This document shows positions 51,983 to 61,313 of a DNA stretch of 64,000 nt, piece after piece; positions within the stretch are counted from its first letter, which is position 1, and each line of letters opens with the position of its first letter. The DNA is from Pedobacter kyungheensis (lineage in GTDB: Bacteria; Bacteroidota; Bacteroidia; Sphingobacteriales; Sphingobacteriaceae): the NCBI RefSeq assembly GCF_000812965.1, contig NZ_JSYN01000002.1, positions 124,001-188,000 on the forward strand, written 5' to 3'. Under the pieces are notes generated by a model, which saw only the letters and a list, made by a program, of their open reading frames with translations, was not told the origin of the DNA and ran no database searches. The translations under genes and the position numbers were made by a program.

Positions 51983-53104
51983 ATGGGTAAAAACAAACCA
52001 CGTAACAGGCATAAGCACTACAAAGTGCCAGCACCGGGCACCAGTCCGGGCTTATACGCCATTGATGAAGATGCTTTAAAGCCAATTATCGTGCTGCATA
52101 CTTATAATGAGAAAAGTTATAAGAAAGTAGAGTTGGATAATATCAATAACATTGATAAGCTGATTGAAAGCAAAGATTTTAATTACTGGTTTGATATTAA
52201 GGGATTGGGCGACCCCGCGATATTCGAAACTTTATATTCGAAATACGATATCAGTCGTTTGGTTTTGGAAGATATTACCAGTTCTTACCAGCGCCCGAAA
52301 TTAGATGAATACGACAACGATAAATATATTTTCTCGGTTAGCCGGCACCTGTATTTAAATGATGAGGGTGTTTTAAATAACGATCAGATCTCATTTATCC
52401 TTTCTGAACGGACTTTAATTACTTTTCAGGAAACTTATGCTGATTGTTTTGAGCCTGTACGCAAACGTTTGGAAGTAGGTAAGGGAAATATCAGGATAGG
52501 CGGGAGTAGTTATCTCATGTATGCCATTATGGATGTGATTGTAGATAACTATTTTGCACTTTTAAACTTCTGGGGCGAGGAGCTGGATGCGATTGAAGAC
52601 CGCCTTTTCGATAATCCGGATAAGCGGATCATGTACGATACACAGGGGATTAAACGCTCGCTGATTACCATCAGAAAGGTAGCCTGGCCAGAGCGTGATA
52701 AACTGAACGATATTATCAGAACTGATAGTCCATTAATTTCTGACCTGACCAAAACCTATATGAAAGATGCTTACGATCACTGCATCCAGATTATTGATTT
52801 TATCGAATCGCTAAAGGAGATTGCTTCTGCCAATATTGATATGAACCTGTCGATTATCAGTAACCGCATGAACGAGATTATGAAAGTGCTGACAATCATC
52901 TCCTCTATTTTTATTCCGCTAACCTTTATTGCAGGTATTTACGGCATGAACTTTAGTCGAGAAGATCCGGCTACAGGCAAGGTATTGCCCGATAATATGC
53001 CCGAACTATACAGTCCGCACGGTTATACATGGACGTGGATTGTGATGCTGGTAATTGCCTTGCTGCAAGTGATTTATTTTTGGCGCAAGGGTTGGTTTAA
53101 ATAA
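51983..53104 (+). CDS. corA: CorA-family magnesium/cobalt transporter
   Basis: A 373-residue homopentameric divalent-cation channel. The large cytoplasmic N-terminal domain (about 1-305) precedes two C-terminal helices (about 302-322 and 350-368). The selectivity motif YGMN is at 320-323 (GIYGMNFSRED). It imports Mg2+ (and Co2+/Ni2+). mgtE, 0.7 kb downstream, gives a second Mg2+ channel in the region. Confidence 0.94.
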   Translation: MGKNKPRNRHKHYKVPAPGTSPGLYAIDEDALKPIIVLHTYNEKSYKKVELDNINNIDKLIESKDFNYWFDIKGLGDPAIFETLYSKYDISRLVLEDITSSYQRPKLDEYDNDKYIFSVSRHLYLNDEGVLNNDQISFILSERTLITFQETYADCFEPVRKRLEVGKGNIRIGGSSYLMYAIMDVIVDNYFALLNFWGEELDAIEDRLFDNPDKRIMYDTQGIKRSLITIRKVAWPERDKLNDIIRTDSPLISDLTKTYMKDAYDHCIQIIDFIESLKEIASANIDMNLSIISNRMNEIMKVLTIISSIFIPLTFIAGIYGMNFSREDPATGKVLPDNMPELYSPHGYTWTWIVMLVIALLQVIYFWRKGWFK

Positions 53105-53122
53105 TTTTTTATTTTTAAAATG

Positions 53123-53137
53123 TACCAATTTTTGGTA
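53123..53137. promoter_or_regulatory. Candidate ParD operator, palindrome TACCAA-ttt-TTGGTA
   Basis: A perfect 6-bp inverted repeat (53123-53128 with 53132-53137), 29 bases before the ParD-like start, in an AT-rich promoter region. Antitoxins of this family bind palindromes in their own promoters; binding here is inferred. Confidence 0.5.
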
Positions 53138-53165
53138 ACTTTAATCATATTTTAATATAAAAACT

Positions 53166-53417
53166 ATGGGACGAAATACATCAATGGCTTTAGGAGATCA
53201 TTTTGAAAATTTTGTTGATGAAAGAATTTCTGAAGGAAGATTTAAGAATGCAAGTGAAGTTATTCGCGCAGGGTTAAGATTATTGGAAGAAGAAGAAAAT
53301 AAGATTAAAATTTTGAGAGAAGCACTTCAGGTTGGAATTGATAGTGGTGTGGTAAAAGATTTTGATCCGAAAAAACATCTTGAAATGTTAAAAGCCAAAA
53401 AGAGAAAAAATGGCTAA
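53166..53417 (+). CDS. parD: ParD-type antitoxin (CopG/ribbon-helix-helix)
   Basis: An 83-residue protein with an N-terminal ribbon-helix-helix (TSMALGDHFENFVDERISEG, GRFKNASEVIRAGLRLL) and a disordered basic tail that binds the toxin. It overlaps the ParE-type start by 8 bases. It should repress the operon and neutralise the toxin. Confidence 0.92.
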   Translation: MGRNTSMALGDHFENFVDERISEGRFKNASEVIRAGLRLLEEEENKIKILREALQVGIDSGVVKDFDPKKHLEMLKAKKRKNG

Positions 53418-53712
53418 GTTCTCACTTAGTCATAAAGCACTTGAAGATTTAAGTGAAATTTGGAATTATACTTATGATGTTTGGTCTGAAAAACAAGCAG
53501 ACAAATATTATAAACTGCTAATGGGATTCTGCGATCAGATTGTTGAAAGACCAGAGATTGGAAGGAATTACAAGGAAACAAATCAGGATATATTTGGAAT
53601 CAAAGCTGGTGAACATATCATTTTCTATCGAATAATGGAAAACAGAGAAATTGAAATAGCCAGGATTTTACATGCTAAGATGGATTTAGAAGGTAAAATG
53701 TCAGAATTTTAA
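53410..53712 (+). CDS. parE: ParE-type toxin (RelE/ParE superfamily)
   Basis: A 100-residue RelE/ParE-fold protein: SHKALEDLSEIWNYT near the start, RPEIGRNYKE and then FYRIMENREIEIARILHAKMD at the end, the typical ParE pattern. ParE toxins poison DNA gyrase; the exact target here is inferred. Gene intact, unlike the YoeB-type one at 27 kb. Confidence 0.92.
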   Translation: MAKFSLSHKALEDLSEIWNYTYDVWSEKQADKYYKLLMGFCDQIVERPEIGRNYKETNQDIFGIKAGEHIIFYRIMENREIEIARILHAKMDLEGKMSEF

Positions 53713-53800
53713 TTATGCTGAATGATTGACTTAATAGTCGATTTTTGCAATATACATTTTTAATAATTGTAGCTTTAGGGCGTTTTAGGTTAGGCAACAA

Positions 53801-55150
53801 ATGCAGTCATTCGAAATAGATAAAAGCGACGTACTGAAGGTTAAAAATGCAATTTTAGCCGGTGATGAGGTTTTGATGGAGGTTTTGGCAGAATACCATG
53901 CCTCAGAAATTGCGATTTTATTTGAGCGGTTAGATAAATCAGAACAGCAGCATATCATTAATTTGTTGCCAGCTGAAACAGCATCCGAAATTATTTCGGA
54001 AATGGACGAAGAGTCACATCCCGAGGATTTGCTTTTTCAACTGCATCCGGATAAGCGTACTGAAATTGTTGAGGAGCTTGATTACGATGATGCTACCGAC
54101 ATTATTTCGCAGCTCGAAGACCACGAGCAGAAAGAAATTCTCGAAGATCTGGAAGATGACCATGCTTCCGAAATCAGGAACCTGTTAACCTACGACGAGA
54201 AAACAGCGGGGGGATTAATGAACACGGAGCTGATCTGTGTAAACATTAACCTTACTAAAAAAGATGCTATCGATGAAATTATCCGCCAGAGCGAAGAAAT
54301 GGAAGAGTTTTATACCATTTACGTGGTTGATGATGAAGCGATTTTTAAAGGCATCGTATCGCTAAAAGATATCATCAAGGCTAAGCACAATGCCCAGATA
54401 ACCGAACTGGTAAAGGTTGATGCCGTTTATGTGCACCCCGATACCGATCAGGAAGAGGTGGCTAATTTGATTTCGCAATATAATTTAACCAGTATTCCGG
54501 TAATAGATGATCACCAGAAACTACTGGGAAGAGTAACTTTCGATGACGTAATCGATGTAATGGAGGCCGAGAGTACCGAAGATATCCTTAAAATTTCGGG
54601 GGTATCGGAAGATGAGGAACTGAGCGGTAACTGGGTTGAGGCGGTAAAATCGCGTTTACCCTGGCTCATCATTAATCTGGGTACCGCTTTTCTAGCCTCT
54701 TCGGTAGTGCGGTATTTCGATCCAACCATTAAATTAATCCCTTCACTAGCCGCCTATATGACCATTATTGCCGGAATGGGTGGAAATGCCGCTACGCAAG
54801 CACTTGCGGTAACCGTAAGGCGTATTTCGCTTTACGATTTGACCGATAAGCAGGCTTACCGCACTGTTTTAAAAGAGTTCACGGTAGGTTTAATCAATGG
54901 TGCTGCTAACGGTTTAATCGTATTTATTTTTGCTTTCTTTTTTGATGGAAATCCAATGTTGGGTCTGGTTATCTTCCTGGCAATGACCGGGAACCTGATT
55001 ATTGCAGGTATCACCGGGGCCGGTATCCCGTTAATTTTAAAAAGGGTAGGTATCGATCCTGCCATTGCATCATCTATAATTATTACTACTTTTACCGATG
55101 TTTTTGGCTTCCTGTTAATTCTAGGTTTAGCCAGCAAACTTTTACTATAG
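53801..55150 (+). CDS. mgtE: MgtE-family magnesium channel
   Basis: A 449-residue protein with the MgtE N domain (about 1-128, superhelical), paired CBS domains (about 133-255), a plug helix and five membrane helices (about 285-449, including GMGGNAATQALAVTVRR). CBS and N domains sense intracellular Mg2+ to close the pore. The gene is alone; bioB starts 21 bases after its stop. Confidence 0.95.
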   Translation: MQSFEIDKSDVLKVKNAILAGDEVLMEVLAEYHASEIAILFERLDKSEQQHIINLLPAETASEIISEMDEESHPEDLLFQLHPDKRTEIVEELDYDDATDIISQLEDHEQKEILEDLEDDHASEIRNLLTYDEKTAGGLMNTELICVNINLTKKDAIDEIIRQSEEMEEFYTIYVVDDEAIFKGIVSLKDIIKAKHNAQITELVKVDAVYVHPDTDQEEVANLISQYNLTSIPVIDDHQKLLGRVTFDDVIDVMEAESTEDILKISGVSEDEELSGNWVEAVKSRLPWLIINLGTAFLASSVVRYFDPTIKLIPSLAAYMTIIAGMGGNAATQALAVTVRRISLYDLTDKQAYRTVLKEFTVGLINGAANGLIVFIFAFFFDGNPMLGLVIFLAMTGNLIIAGITGAGIPLILKRVGIDPAIASSIIITTFTDVFGFLLILGLASKLLL

Positions 55151-55171
55151 CTTAAACAAATCCTGATCCGA

Positions 55172-56173
55172 ATGCAAACGACAAGACACGATTGGACAAA
55201 AGAAGAAATATACGAAATTTACAATAGACCATTTTTAGATCTGGTTTACGAAGCAGCAAGCATACATCGCGCAAATAAAGATTACAATGAGGTTCAGGTA
55301 AGCTCATTGATTTCGATTAAAACCGGAGGCTGTAAGGAAGATTGTTCTTACTGCCCGCAGGCCGCCCGTTACCATACCGATGTAGAAGTACAGCCCATGA
55401 TGCAGGTAAGCCAGGTAGTGAGTGCTGCTGTTAAAGCAAAAGAGGGTGGTGCATCACGTTTATGTATGGGCGCTGCATGGCGCGAAGTGCGCGATAACCG
55501 CGATTTTGATCGTGTTATTGATATGGTTAAAGCTGTTAATGATATGGATATGGAAGTGTGCTGTACATTGGGTATGCTTACAGAAGATCAGGCACAGCGT
55601 TTAGCTGATGCCGGTTTATATGCTTATAACCACAATCTGGATACCTCTGAAGATGATTACAAACGTATTATATCTACCAGAACTTACGACGACCGTTTAA
55701 ATACCATTAATAATGTACGTAAAGCTAAATTAACAGTATGTAGTGGTGGAATTATTGGTTTAGGCGAAACCGTTGAAGATCGCGTTTCGATGCTGCAGAC
55801 CTTATCTAACATGGAAACTCATCCAGAGTCTGTTCCGGTTAATGCTTTGGTACCAGTTAAAGGAACACCTTTAGAAAACCAGCCGCGTGTACCCATTTGG
55901 GATATGGTAAGAATGATTGCCACTGCACGTATTGTAATGCCAAATTCAGTAGTACGTTTATCGGCTGGAAGAAATGAAATGAGCACTTTAGAGCAGGCTT
56001 TCTGTTTCATGGCGGGTGCAAGCTCTATCTTTGCCGGCGATAAATTGTTAACTACGCCTAACCCGGCTTTTGTTGATGATATGGCCATGTTTGAGTTATT
56101 GGGATTAAAAACCCGCGATGCTTTCAAAAATGGTCGTCCGGCGAATACTTTGGTTAAAGAAGAAGCAGTTTAA
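55172..56173 (+). CDS. bioB: Biotin synthase
   Basis: A 333-residue radical-SAM enzyme that inserts sulfur into dethiobiotin. The [4Fe-4S] motif CKEDCSYC (Cys54, Cys58, Cys61) is present, with [16 protein letters not shown] and [16 protein letters not shown]. No other bio genes are adjacent here. A terminator follows. Confidence 0.96.
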   Translation: MQTTRHDWTKEEIYEIYNRPFLDLVYEAASIHRANKDYNEVQVSSLISIKTGGCKEDCSYCPQAARYHTDVEVQPMMQVSQVVSAAVKAKEGGASRLCMGAAWREVRDNRDFDRVIDMVKAVNDMDMEVCCTLGMLTEDQAQRLADAGLYAYNHNLDTSEDDYKRIISTRTYDDRLNTINNVRKAKLTVCSGGIIGLGETVEDRVSMLQTLSNMETHPESVPVNALVPVKGTPLENQPRVPIWDMVRMIATARIVMPNSVVRLSAGRNEMSTLEQAFCFMAGASSIFAGDKLLTTPNPAFVDDMAMFELLGLKTRDAFKNGRPANTLVKEEAV

Positions 56174-56249
56174 TTTATTTTCATGATGTCAGATGTTACT
56201 ATCTGGTATGATTTAAATATTCATCAATAGGCTGTTATCATTCGATATA

Positions 56250-56288
56250 AAAAAAAGGTCTCGATTTTTAATCGGGATCTTTTTTTTG
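56250..56288 (+). terminator. Rho-independent terminator after bioB
   Basis: An 11-bp stem with two G-T pairs (AAGGTCTCGAT with ATCGGGATCTT), with A run before and T run after. It lies about 76 bases after the bioB stop. Confidence 0.8.
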
Positions 56289-56449
56289 GAAAAAAACATT
56301 TAAATGTTCCTTTTAAGGGATTGTCATTGCCAGCTTGACTGACATTTTTAATGCAGTAAATAGGTCATTGAGATATGTTTGACTTTTAAGTTATTTTCTT
56401 GAGCACTAAGTGTTTCCAGGTTCCTTTGCTAATGACAACCCCAGTAGTA

Positions 56450-56578
56450 AGATCGTCATTTCGACTGTAGCCAGCCGGTTTCTCCGGCGGCGAAACGGAG
56501 AAATCTATCTATACAGATTTAGCTTCGCTGAGCCTTCGGGTTCTCGACTCCGTTGCACTCCGCTCGAAATGACGATCT
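56450..56578. repeat. Intergenic inverted repeat AGATCGTCATTTCGA...TCGAAATGACGATCT (copy E)
   Basis: Perfect 15-bp arms (56450-56464 and 56564-56578) enclose about 99 bases with further hairpins (CCGGTTTCTCCGG, CCGGCGGCGAAACGGAG) and TCTCGACTCCGTTGCACTCC. It is longer than copies A-D but shares the GTCAT...GACG ends. It resembles a REP-type element and lies between convergent genes. Confidence 0.75.
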
Positions 56579-56668
56579 CTTAAAGCTGATCCTATCATTC
56601 TAACTCCTGTGTTTTTTCTAAAACTGACTTCTCGAAATAACGGTTATTCTATACATTTATCAAAGAAC

Positions 56669-57079
56669 CTACACCGCAGTTACCCTAACTTCTATATTTC
56701 CTCGGGTAGCCTTAGAATACGGACATGTTTTGTGCGCTTTTTCGGCCAGTAACTGCGCTTCTTCGTGCGATATTCCGGGAATATGTACATCCAGATCGGC
56801 AGAAAGTGCAAATGCGTTTCCATCTTTATTAAACGAAACGAGCACTTTCACATTGGCTTCGCTCACATCTACGCCTTCGCGTTCGGCAATTGAACCTAAG
56901 GCTCCTAAATAACACGGCCCCCATGCTGCGGCGAATAATTCTTCGGGGTTGGTTGCCCCACCTTGCCCGCCTAACTCTTTTGGTCTTCTTAAATCAAAGT
57001 CTAATATTCCATCAGCCGATTTAATGTGACCGTCTCTTCCTCCTGTAGCTGTTACTTCAGCTGTATACAATTTTTCCAT
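56669..57079 (-). CDS. ohr: Organic hydroperoxide resistance protein (Ohr/OsmC family)
   Basis: A 136-residue peroxidase reducing organic peroxides with two redox Cys: Cys56 in WGPCYLGAL and Cys119 in HKTCPYSKAT. TATGGRDGHIKSADG at the start is Ohr-type. A MEKLY start at 57079 is preferred to the preceding Met codon. The upstream 400-base gap should carry its promoter. No OhrR gene is adjacent. Confidence 0.94.
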   Translation of the reverse strand: MEKLYTAEVTATGGRDGHIKSADGILDFDLRRPKELGGQGGATNPEELFAAAWGPCYLGALGSIAEREGVDVSEANVKVLVSFNKDGNAFALSADLDVHIPGISHEEAQLLAEKAHKTCPYSKATRGNIEVRVTAV

Positions 57080-57082
57080 CAT

Positions 57083-57480
57083 TTTCTCTTAGTTGATTTA
57101 GAGATAACAATGCCTTTGCAGTCTTTGTTTTTATATGTTGTCTATGTAGTTAGTACTTATTTTTTGGTAAAAAATAATCTTCACCAAATGTTTTTTGCTG
57201 ATTCATGTAAAAAAATAAATCATTGAAATAAAATTTCATCGCTAAAGTTCGCAGTTAAGCAGGTTTTGAGAATGTTGTATATCTCCTTTTTAATGCGTAA
57301 ATGCTTTGTATACAGTGGTTTGTTTTGTGTTAGGTGGTTTCTCGTAGAAAGATACTTGCAAAAGTAAATTTTAGCCATTTCTGGTTTCGTGTAAAAAACA
57401 ATGACTTTAAACTGACATGATGTTTATGGTTATACTAAAACAATATTTTTATGGAGTAACTATTTAAAATCGTCCCAAGT
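57083..57480. other. AT-rich divergent intergenic region
   Basis: About 400 bases between divergent ohr and the type IX module. No repeat copy, gene or clear promoter consensus is seen; a plus-strand frame of 66 codons overlapping the ohr start looks spurious. Confidence 0.4.
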
Positions 57481-59898
57481 TTGATTTATAGGTTGTTTTT
57501 GGTGTTGTTCATAGCTAGTTTTGTTATGACAACCGAATCTTATGCGCAATCCTGTCCGGAGAATATCGGTTTTGAAAATGGCAATTTTCAGAACTGGAAA
57601 CTATTTACCGGCGTGTTAAGCATGGAGAACAATCAAACTTCTTTTACCCTAAACGAAGTTGCTAAACCGGCAACCGGAAGGCATACCATTATCAGTAAAA
57701 AAAATCTGGTTGATGCTTACGGAGGCTTTAGCCTGATTCCACCTTCAGGTGGTAATTTTGTAGCTAAAATAGGCGATAACGGTACCGGAAGCCAGGTAGA
57801 TGGTATTTCTTACCTGATGACTGTGCCTGCAGACCGGCCAGACTTTACCTTAACTTATCAGTACGCCGTAGTATTAGAAGATCCGGATCATGAACCTTAC
57901 GAGCAACCACGCTTTATTGCCCGCGTAAAAGACGTAGAAAAAGACGAATATATTCCTTGCGTATCTTTCGAGTACGTGGCTACTTCATCGTTACCGGGCT
58001 TCAAAAAAGCGGAGGGATACGAAAGTGTAATTTATAAAGATTGGTCGCCGGTTACCATTAACTTGTCTGGTTATCAGGGTAAGCAATTACTAATAGAATT
58101 TATCAGTACCGATTGTGCCAGGGGAGGTCATTTTGGTTATGCTTATGTAGACATTAACAATGTTTGTGGCGGCCCGATAGCAGGCAGTACCTACTGCAAA
58201 AGTGCCGATGCCTTAAATATATCAGGACCAAGTGGCTTTCAGGATTATTACTGGTACAATGCCGACCGATCTGTTAAATATGGCACCGGACAATCCATCA
58301 GCATTAAACCAAAGCCAGCCGATGGATCGAAGATTGTTTTAGATCTGGTTCCATATGCAGGTTTCGGTTGTCCAAGTACCATCAGTACCGTAATAAAAGG
58401 TGTTGATTATGATTTGAAGGTTTTAAACAAGGATGTGGTTTGCCAGAACAGTGAAATCGATCTGCTTAGCGAAAAGTATATTTTAAACAAATCAGCTGAT
58501 TTTACGTACCTGGCTTACGAAGATAAAGACCTGACCAAACAAATTGGGTCTTTGGTTAAAATAACAGGCAACAAGACCTTTTACATTAAGGCAACGAATA
58601 ATAAAGGTTGTGAAAGCATAGTACCAATCGATATTGCAGTATATGAAGTAGCCAACATTACGGTAAACAATCCGGCTGCGGTTTGTTATTCGGAAAGTGT
58701 CGATATTACGAAGAACGAATTGGTTGTGGGCGAAATGGCGGGTATTACCAAAACCTATTATACTGATGAAGCTGCAACACAGGTATTAGCCGATCCGCAA
58801 CATATTAAAGTTTCGGGCAGGTATTTTATTCAATTTTCAAATCAGTTTGGATGTAGTAAGATTGTTCCGGTAGAGGTTACCATTCAGGAGAAACCCATAC
58901 TTAAAATTACCAATCCAAAAGCGGTATGCCAGGGCAGCCAGATAGATCTTACAGCCATAAATAATTTTGAGGGCAGCGATGCTACATTCCAATATAGCTT
59001 TTATGAAGATGAGGCTTTAACCAAAATTTTAAGTAATCCCTCGAAAATTGATAAATCAGGCACTTACCATGTAAAAGCAGTTAGTGCAGCAGGTTGTATC
59101 GTTAGCGGCCAAATAGCGGTAACCATAAGTAATCCTCCGGTATTTACGATTAACCAGCCTGCTACGGCCTGCTATCCCGATAAAGTAGATTTAACCAATC
59201 CGGCATTGTATACCGAAGCTAATGGCCATTTTACTTATACCTTTTTTAACGATGAAACGCTGAGCAGTCCGCTTACATCGCCCAAAGCAATTGCCAAACC
59301 AGGCACATACTATGTAAAAGCCACCAACGAAAGTGGTTGCTTTAGTAGTGCCAAAATTGTGGTAAAGTATAACGAAGCACCAAAACTCGTTTTAAACGCA
59401 CCAAGAGCCGTTTTTGATAATGAATTTATAGACTTAACGGTACCTGAAATTACCCGCGGAAGCAGCCCGTTTGTAAAAGTTACTTATTTTGAAGATCAGT
59501 ACCTGAAACATCCCTTGCAAAACCCTGCCAGGGTAAACAGGGCAGGAGTTTATTATGTGGCCATACAAAGTGCAAATGGCTGCACCAGCAGCGCTCCGAT
59601 TACCGTAACTGTTTTGCCACAGCCTAAAATTATCGTACCAACTGCTTTTACACCTCAAAAAGAAACCAATAACCGTTTGTATCCTTTCCTGGTAAATGTT
59701 AAGCAGCTAACCAGTTTCAGAGTTTACAACAAATGGGGCATTTTGGTTTATGAGAGCGCGGTTTTAGCCAATGGCGGTTGGGATGGACAGTTTAAGAGTA
59801 AAATGCAACCTTTAGAAACATTTTCGTGGTTTGCAGAAGGCATTGATCTGTTCGGTGGGAAAATTCAATCAACAGGAAAAACGATTCTGATATTATGA
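57481..59898 (+). CDS. Large secreted protein with five Ig-like repeats and gliding-motility C-terminal sorting domain
   Basis: An 805-residue protein. A signal peptide (about 1-22, ending YAQ) is followed by a conserved SCPENIGFENGNFQNW segment and a beta domain (about 30-230), then five tandem repeats of about 80 residues (about 313-716; each with an AVC near the start and GC near the end, except that the fifth has AVF), and a type B gliding-motility C-terminal domain (IIVPTAFTPQKETNN, VYNKWGILVYES, WDGQFKSKM). This domain directs type IX export. The start is TTG, as no ATG fits the signal. Substrate and binding partner unknown. Confidence 0.88.
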   Translation: MIYRLFLVLFIASFVMTTESYAQSCPENIGFENGNFQNWKLFTGVLSMENNQTSFTLNEVAKPATGRHTIISKKNLVDAYGGFSLIPPSGGNFVAKIGDNGTGSQVDGISYLMTVPADRPDFTLTYQYAVVLEDPDHEPYEQPRFIARVKDVEKDEYIPCVSFEYVATSSLPGFKKAEGYESVIYKDWSPVTINLSGYQGKQLLIEFISTDCARGGHFGYAYVDINNVCGGPIAGSTYCKSADALNISGPSGFQDYYWYNADRSVKYGTGQSISIKPKPADGSKIVLDLVPYAGFGCPSTISTVIKGVDYDLKVLNKDVVCQNSEIDLLSEKYILNKSADFTYLAYEDKDLTKQIGSLVKITGNKTFYIKATNNKGCESIVPIDIAVYEVANITVNNPAAVCYSESVDITKNELVVGEMAGITKTYYTDEAATQVLADPQHIKVSGRYFIQFSNQFGCSKIVPVEVTIQEKPILKITNPKAVCQGSQIDLTAINNFEGSDATFQYSFYEDEALTKILSNPSKIDKSGTYHVKAVSAAGCIVSGQIAVTISNPPVFTINQPATACYPDKVDLTNPALYTEANGHFTYTFFNDETLSSPLTSPKAIAKPGTYYVKATNESGCFSSAKIVVKYNEAPKLVLNAPRAVFDNEFIDLTVPEITRGSSPFVKVTYFEDQYLKHPLQNPARVNRAGVYYVAIQSANGCTSSAPITVTVLPQPKIIVPTAFTPQKETNNRLYPFLVNVKQLTSFRVYNKWGILVYESAVLANGGWDGQFKSKMQPLETFSWFAEGIDLFGGKIQSTGKTILIL

Positions 59899-60893
59899 TG
59901 TACAAAGCCCTGATAACTTTTCTTTTGTGTTTGGCTACTGTATGTTGTTCGGCACAAGACCCTAAATTTTCGCAGTACTTTGCTGCGCCACTGTCACTCA
60001 ATCCGGCTTTTACAGGTTTTTTTGATGGCGATTACCGGATTGCGGTTAATACCCGGCAGCAATGGGGCAATCTCGGCGATCCTTATAATACTTACAGTGT
60101 TTCGGGCGATATAAAATTGCTTGAAGATGAGAATTTTACCAATAATTATTTTAGTATCGGTGTAAGCGGCTTGTTTGATGAATCGTTAAACAAAGCTTTA
60201 AAATCACAATATCTCAGTGCCAGTGTTTCCTATTACCAGTATTTTGACGAGGAACACCGATTCAAATTCGGACTGGCACCACAAGTTGCCTATGTGTCTA
60301 AATACCTCGATTATAACAAACTTACCTTTGCTTCGCAATACGATGGTGGTGGTTTCGATAGTTCCATGCCCAATTATCTCGATTTAAAAAACGATAAAAC
60401 AGCTTATTTCGATGTGAACATCGGGCTTAACTTTTCGGCAAATTTCGATAGGTTGAGCATTGCCGGTGGTTATGCGCAATATCATTTAACAAAGCCTAAA
60501 GATGCCTTGCTCAACAGCAGCCGCGAGTTTGTTGCCGCCCGCCGTACCGTTAATCTGGGCATGGTTTATTTGCTTAACGATTATGCGGATTTAAACATTA
60601 CTGGGCTTTACAACGTGCAGAATAAAAATAAAGATGCGATTTTGGGCACGGTACTGGGTTTAAAACCTGGCGAAGAAACCAAAGTAAAACTCAACTTAGG
60701 GCTTTGGTATAAATTTAATGAAGCTTCTTTTTTCCCTTACGTGGGGGCAGCCGTTGGCAATATTAGTGCTGGTATAAACTATACGGTGTATGGCAGTAAA
60801 TTATTAAATGCCACACCACGCACTTACGAATTATCTTTTATATACCGGCATAATAACTTTAAAGGGTTTAAAGTGCCTTGCCCCAGATTTTAA
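59895..60893 (+). CDS. PorP/SprF-family outer-membrane protein
   Basis: A 332-residue barrel protein with a signal peptide (1-20, ending CSAQ) and the PorP/SprF pattern: DPKFSQYFAAPLSLNPAFTG, RIAVNTRQQWG and FSIGVSGLFDE. Such proteins assist type IX export and surface attachment of the co-encoded type B protein. It starts 4 bases inside the end of the upstream gene (or at a Met one codon later), so translation is coupled. Confidence 0.92.
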   Translation: MMYKALITFLLCLATVCCSAQDPKFSQYFAAPLSLNPAFTGFFDGDYRIAVNTRQQWGNLGDPYNTYSVSGDIKLLEDENFTNNYFSIGVSGLFDESLNKALKSQYLSASVSYYQYFDEEHRFKFGLAPQVAYVSKYLDYNKLTFASQYDGGGFDSSMPNYLDLKNDKTAYFDVNIGLNFSANFDRLSIAGGYAQYHLTKPKDALLNSSREFVAARRTVNLGMVYLLNDYADLNITGLYNVQNKNKDAILGTVLGLKPGEETKVKLNLGLWYKFNEASFFPYVGAAVGNISAGINYTVYGSKLLNATPRTYELSFIYRHNNFKGFKVPCPRF

Positions 60894-60896
60894 TGT

Positions 60897-61310
60897 ATGA
60901 AAACCTTAATATGCTTACTGTTTGGCCTCGTGCTGGCCAACACTGCTTATAGCCAGAAAAAGAATATCGATTACCAGTATTTCCGCGAGGGTAAAACCTA
61001 TTATGCCTTTAGTCTTTTTAGTGATGCTGTGAAGGCACCGGGCAATTTGATGCTTGATTTTACCACCAAAGCTAAGTTCAGTAAGATCGAAAAAATATCG
61101 CTTAAAGCAGGAGGGGTTGAGGTAAAACTTAAATTCGGTGTTAGAACAGATTTAATCCAATCAGACAATCCGGAGCAAAAAGCTTATCCTGTTATTTTCA
61201 ATGCAAGTGATATTATAGCTAAAAATCTGAGTTGTGATGGTCAGATTACTTTTAAACTGGACAACGGAGAAACCTATACACTACCTTTTAATGCCTGCCT
61301 GATTAAATAA
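60897..61310 (+). CDS. Small exported protein of the type IX module, function unknown
   Basis: A 137-residue protein with signal peptide (1-19, ending TAYSQ) and a mature part rich in beta strands (IEKISLKAGGVEVKLKFGV, ITFKLDNGETYTL). One Cys in FNACLIK is near the end and another in NLSCDG. It starts 3 bases after the PorP/SprF gene and may be a third, accessory component. No family is recognised. Confidence 0.7.
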   Translation: MKTLICLLFGLVLANTAYSQKKNIDYQYFREGKTYYAFSLFSDAVKAPGNLMLDFTTKAKFSKIEKISLKAGGVEVKLKFGVRTDLIQSDNPEQKAYPVIFNASDIIAKNLSCDGQITFKLDNGETYTLPFNACLIK

Positions 61311-61313
61311 GGC

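Larger units (their letters stand above)
56174..56668. other. Intergenic region with terminator and a large inverted repeat
   Basis: The 495 bases between convergent bioB and ohr contain the bioB terminator (about 56250-56288) and the 15-bp inverted repeat at 56450-56578. No coding frame is convincing. Confidence 0.6.

Noticed and set aside
57026-57226. Plus-strand frame of 66 codons over the ohr start
   Set aside because: It overlaps the ohr N-terminus and has unlikely composition.
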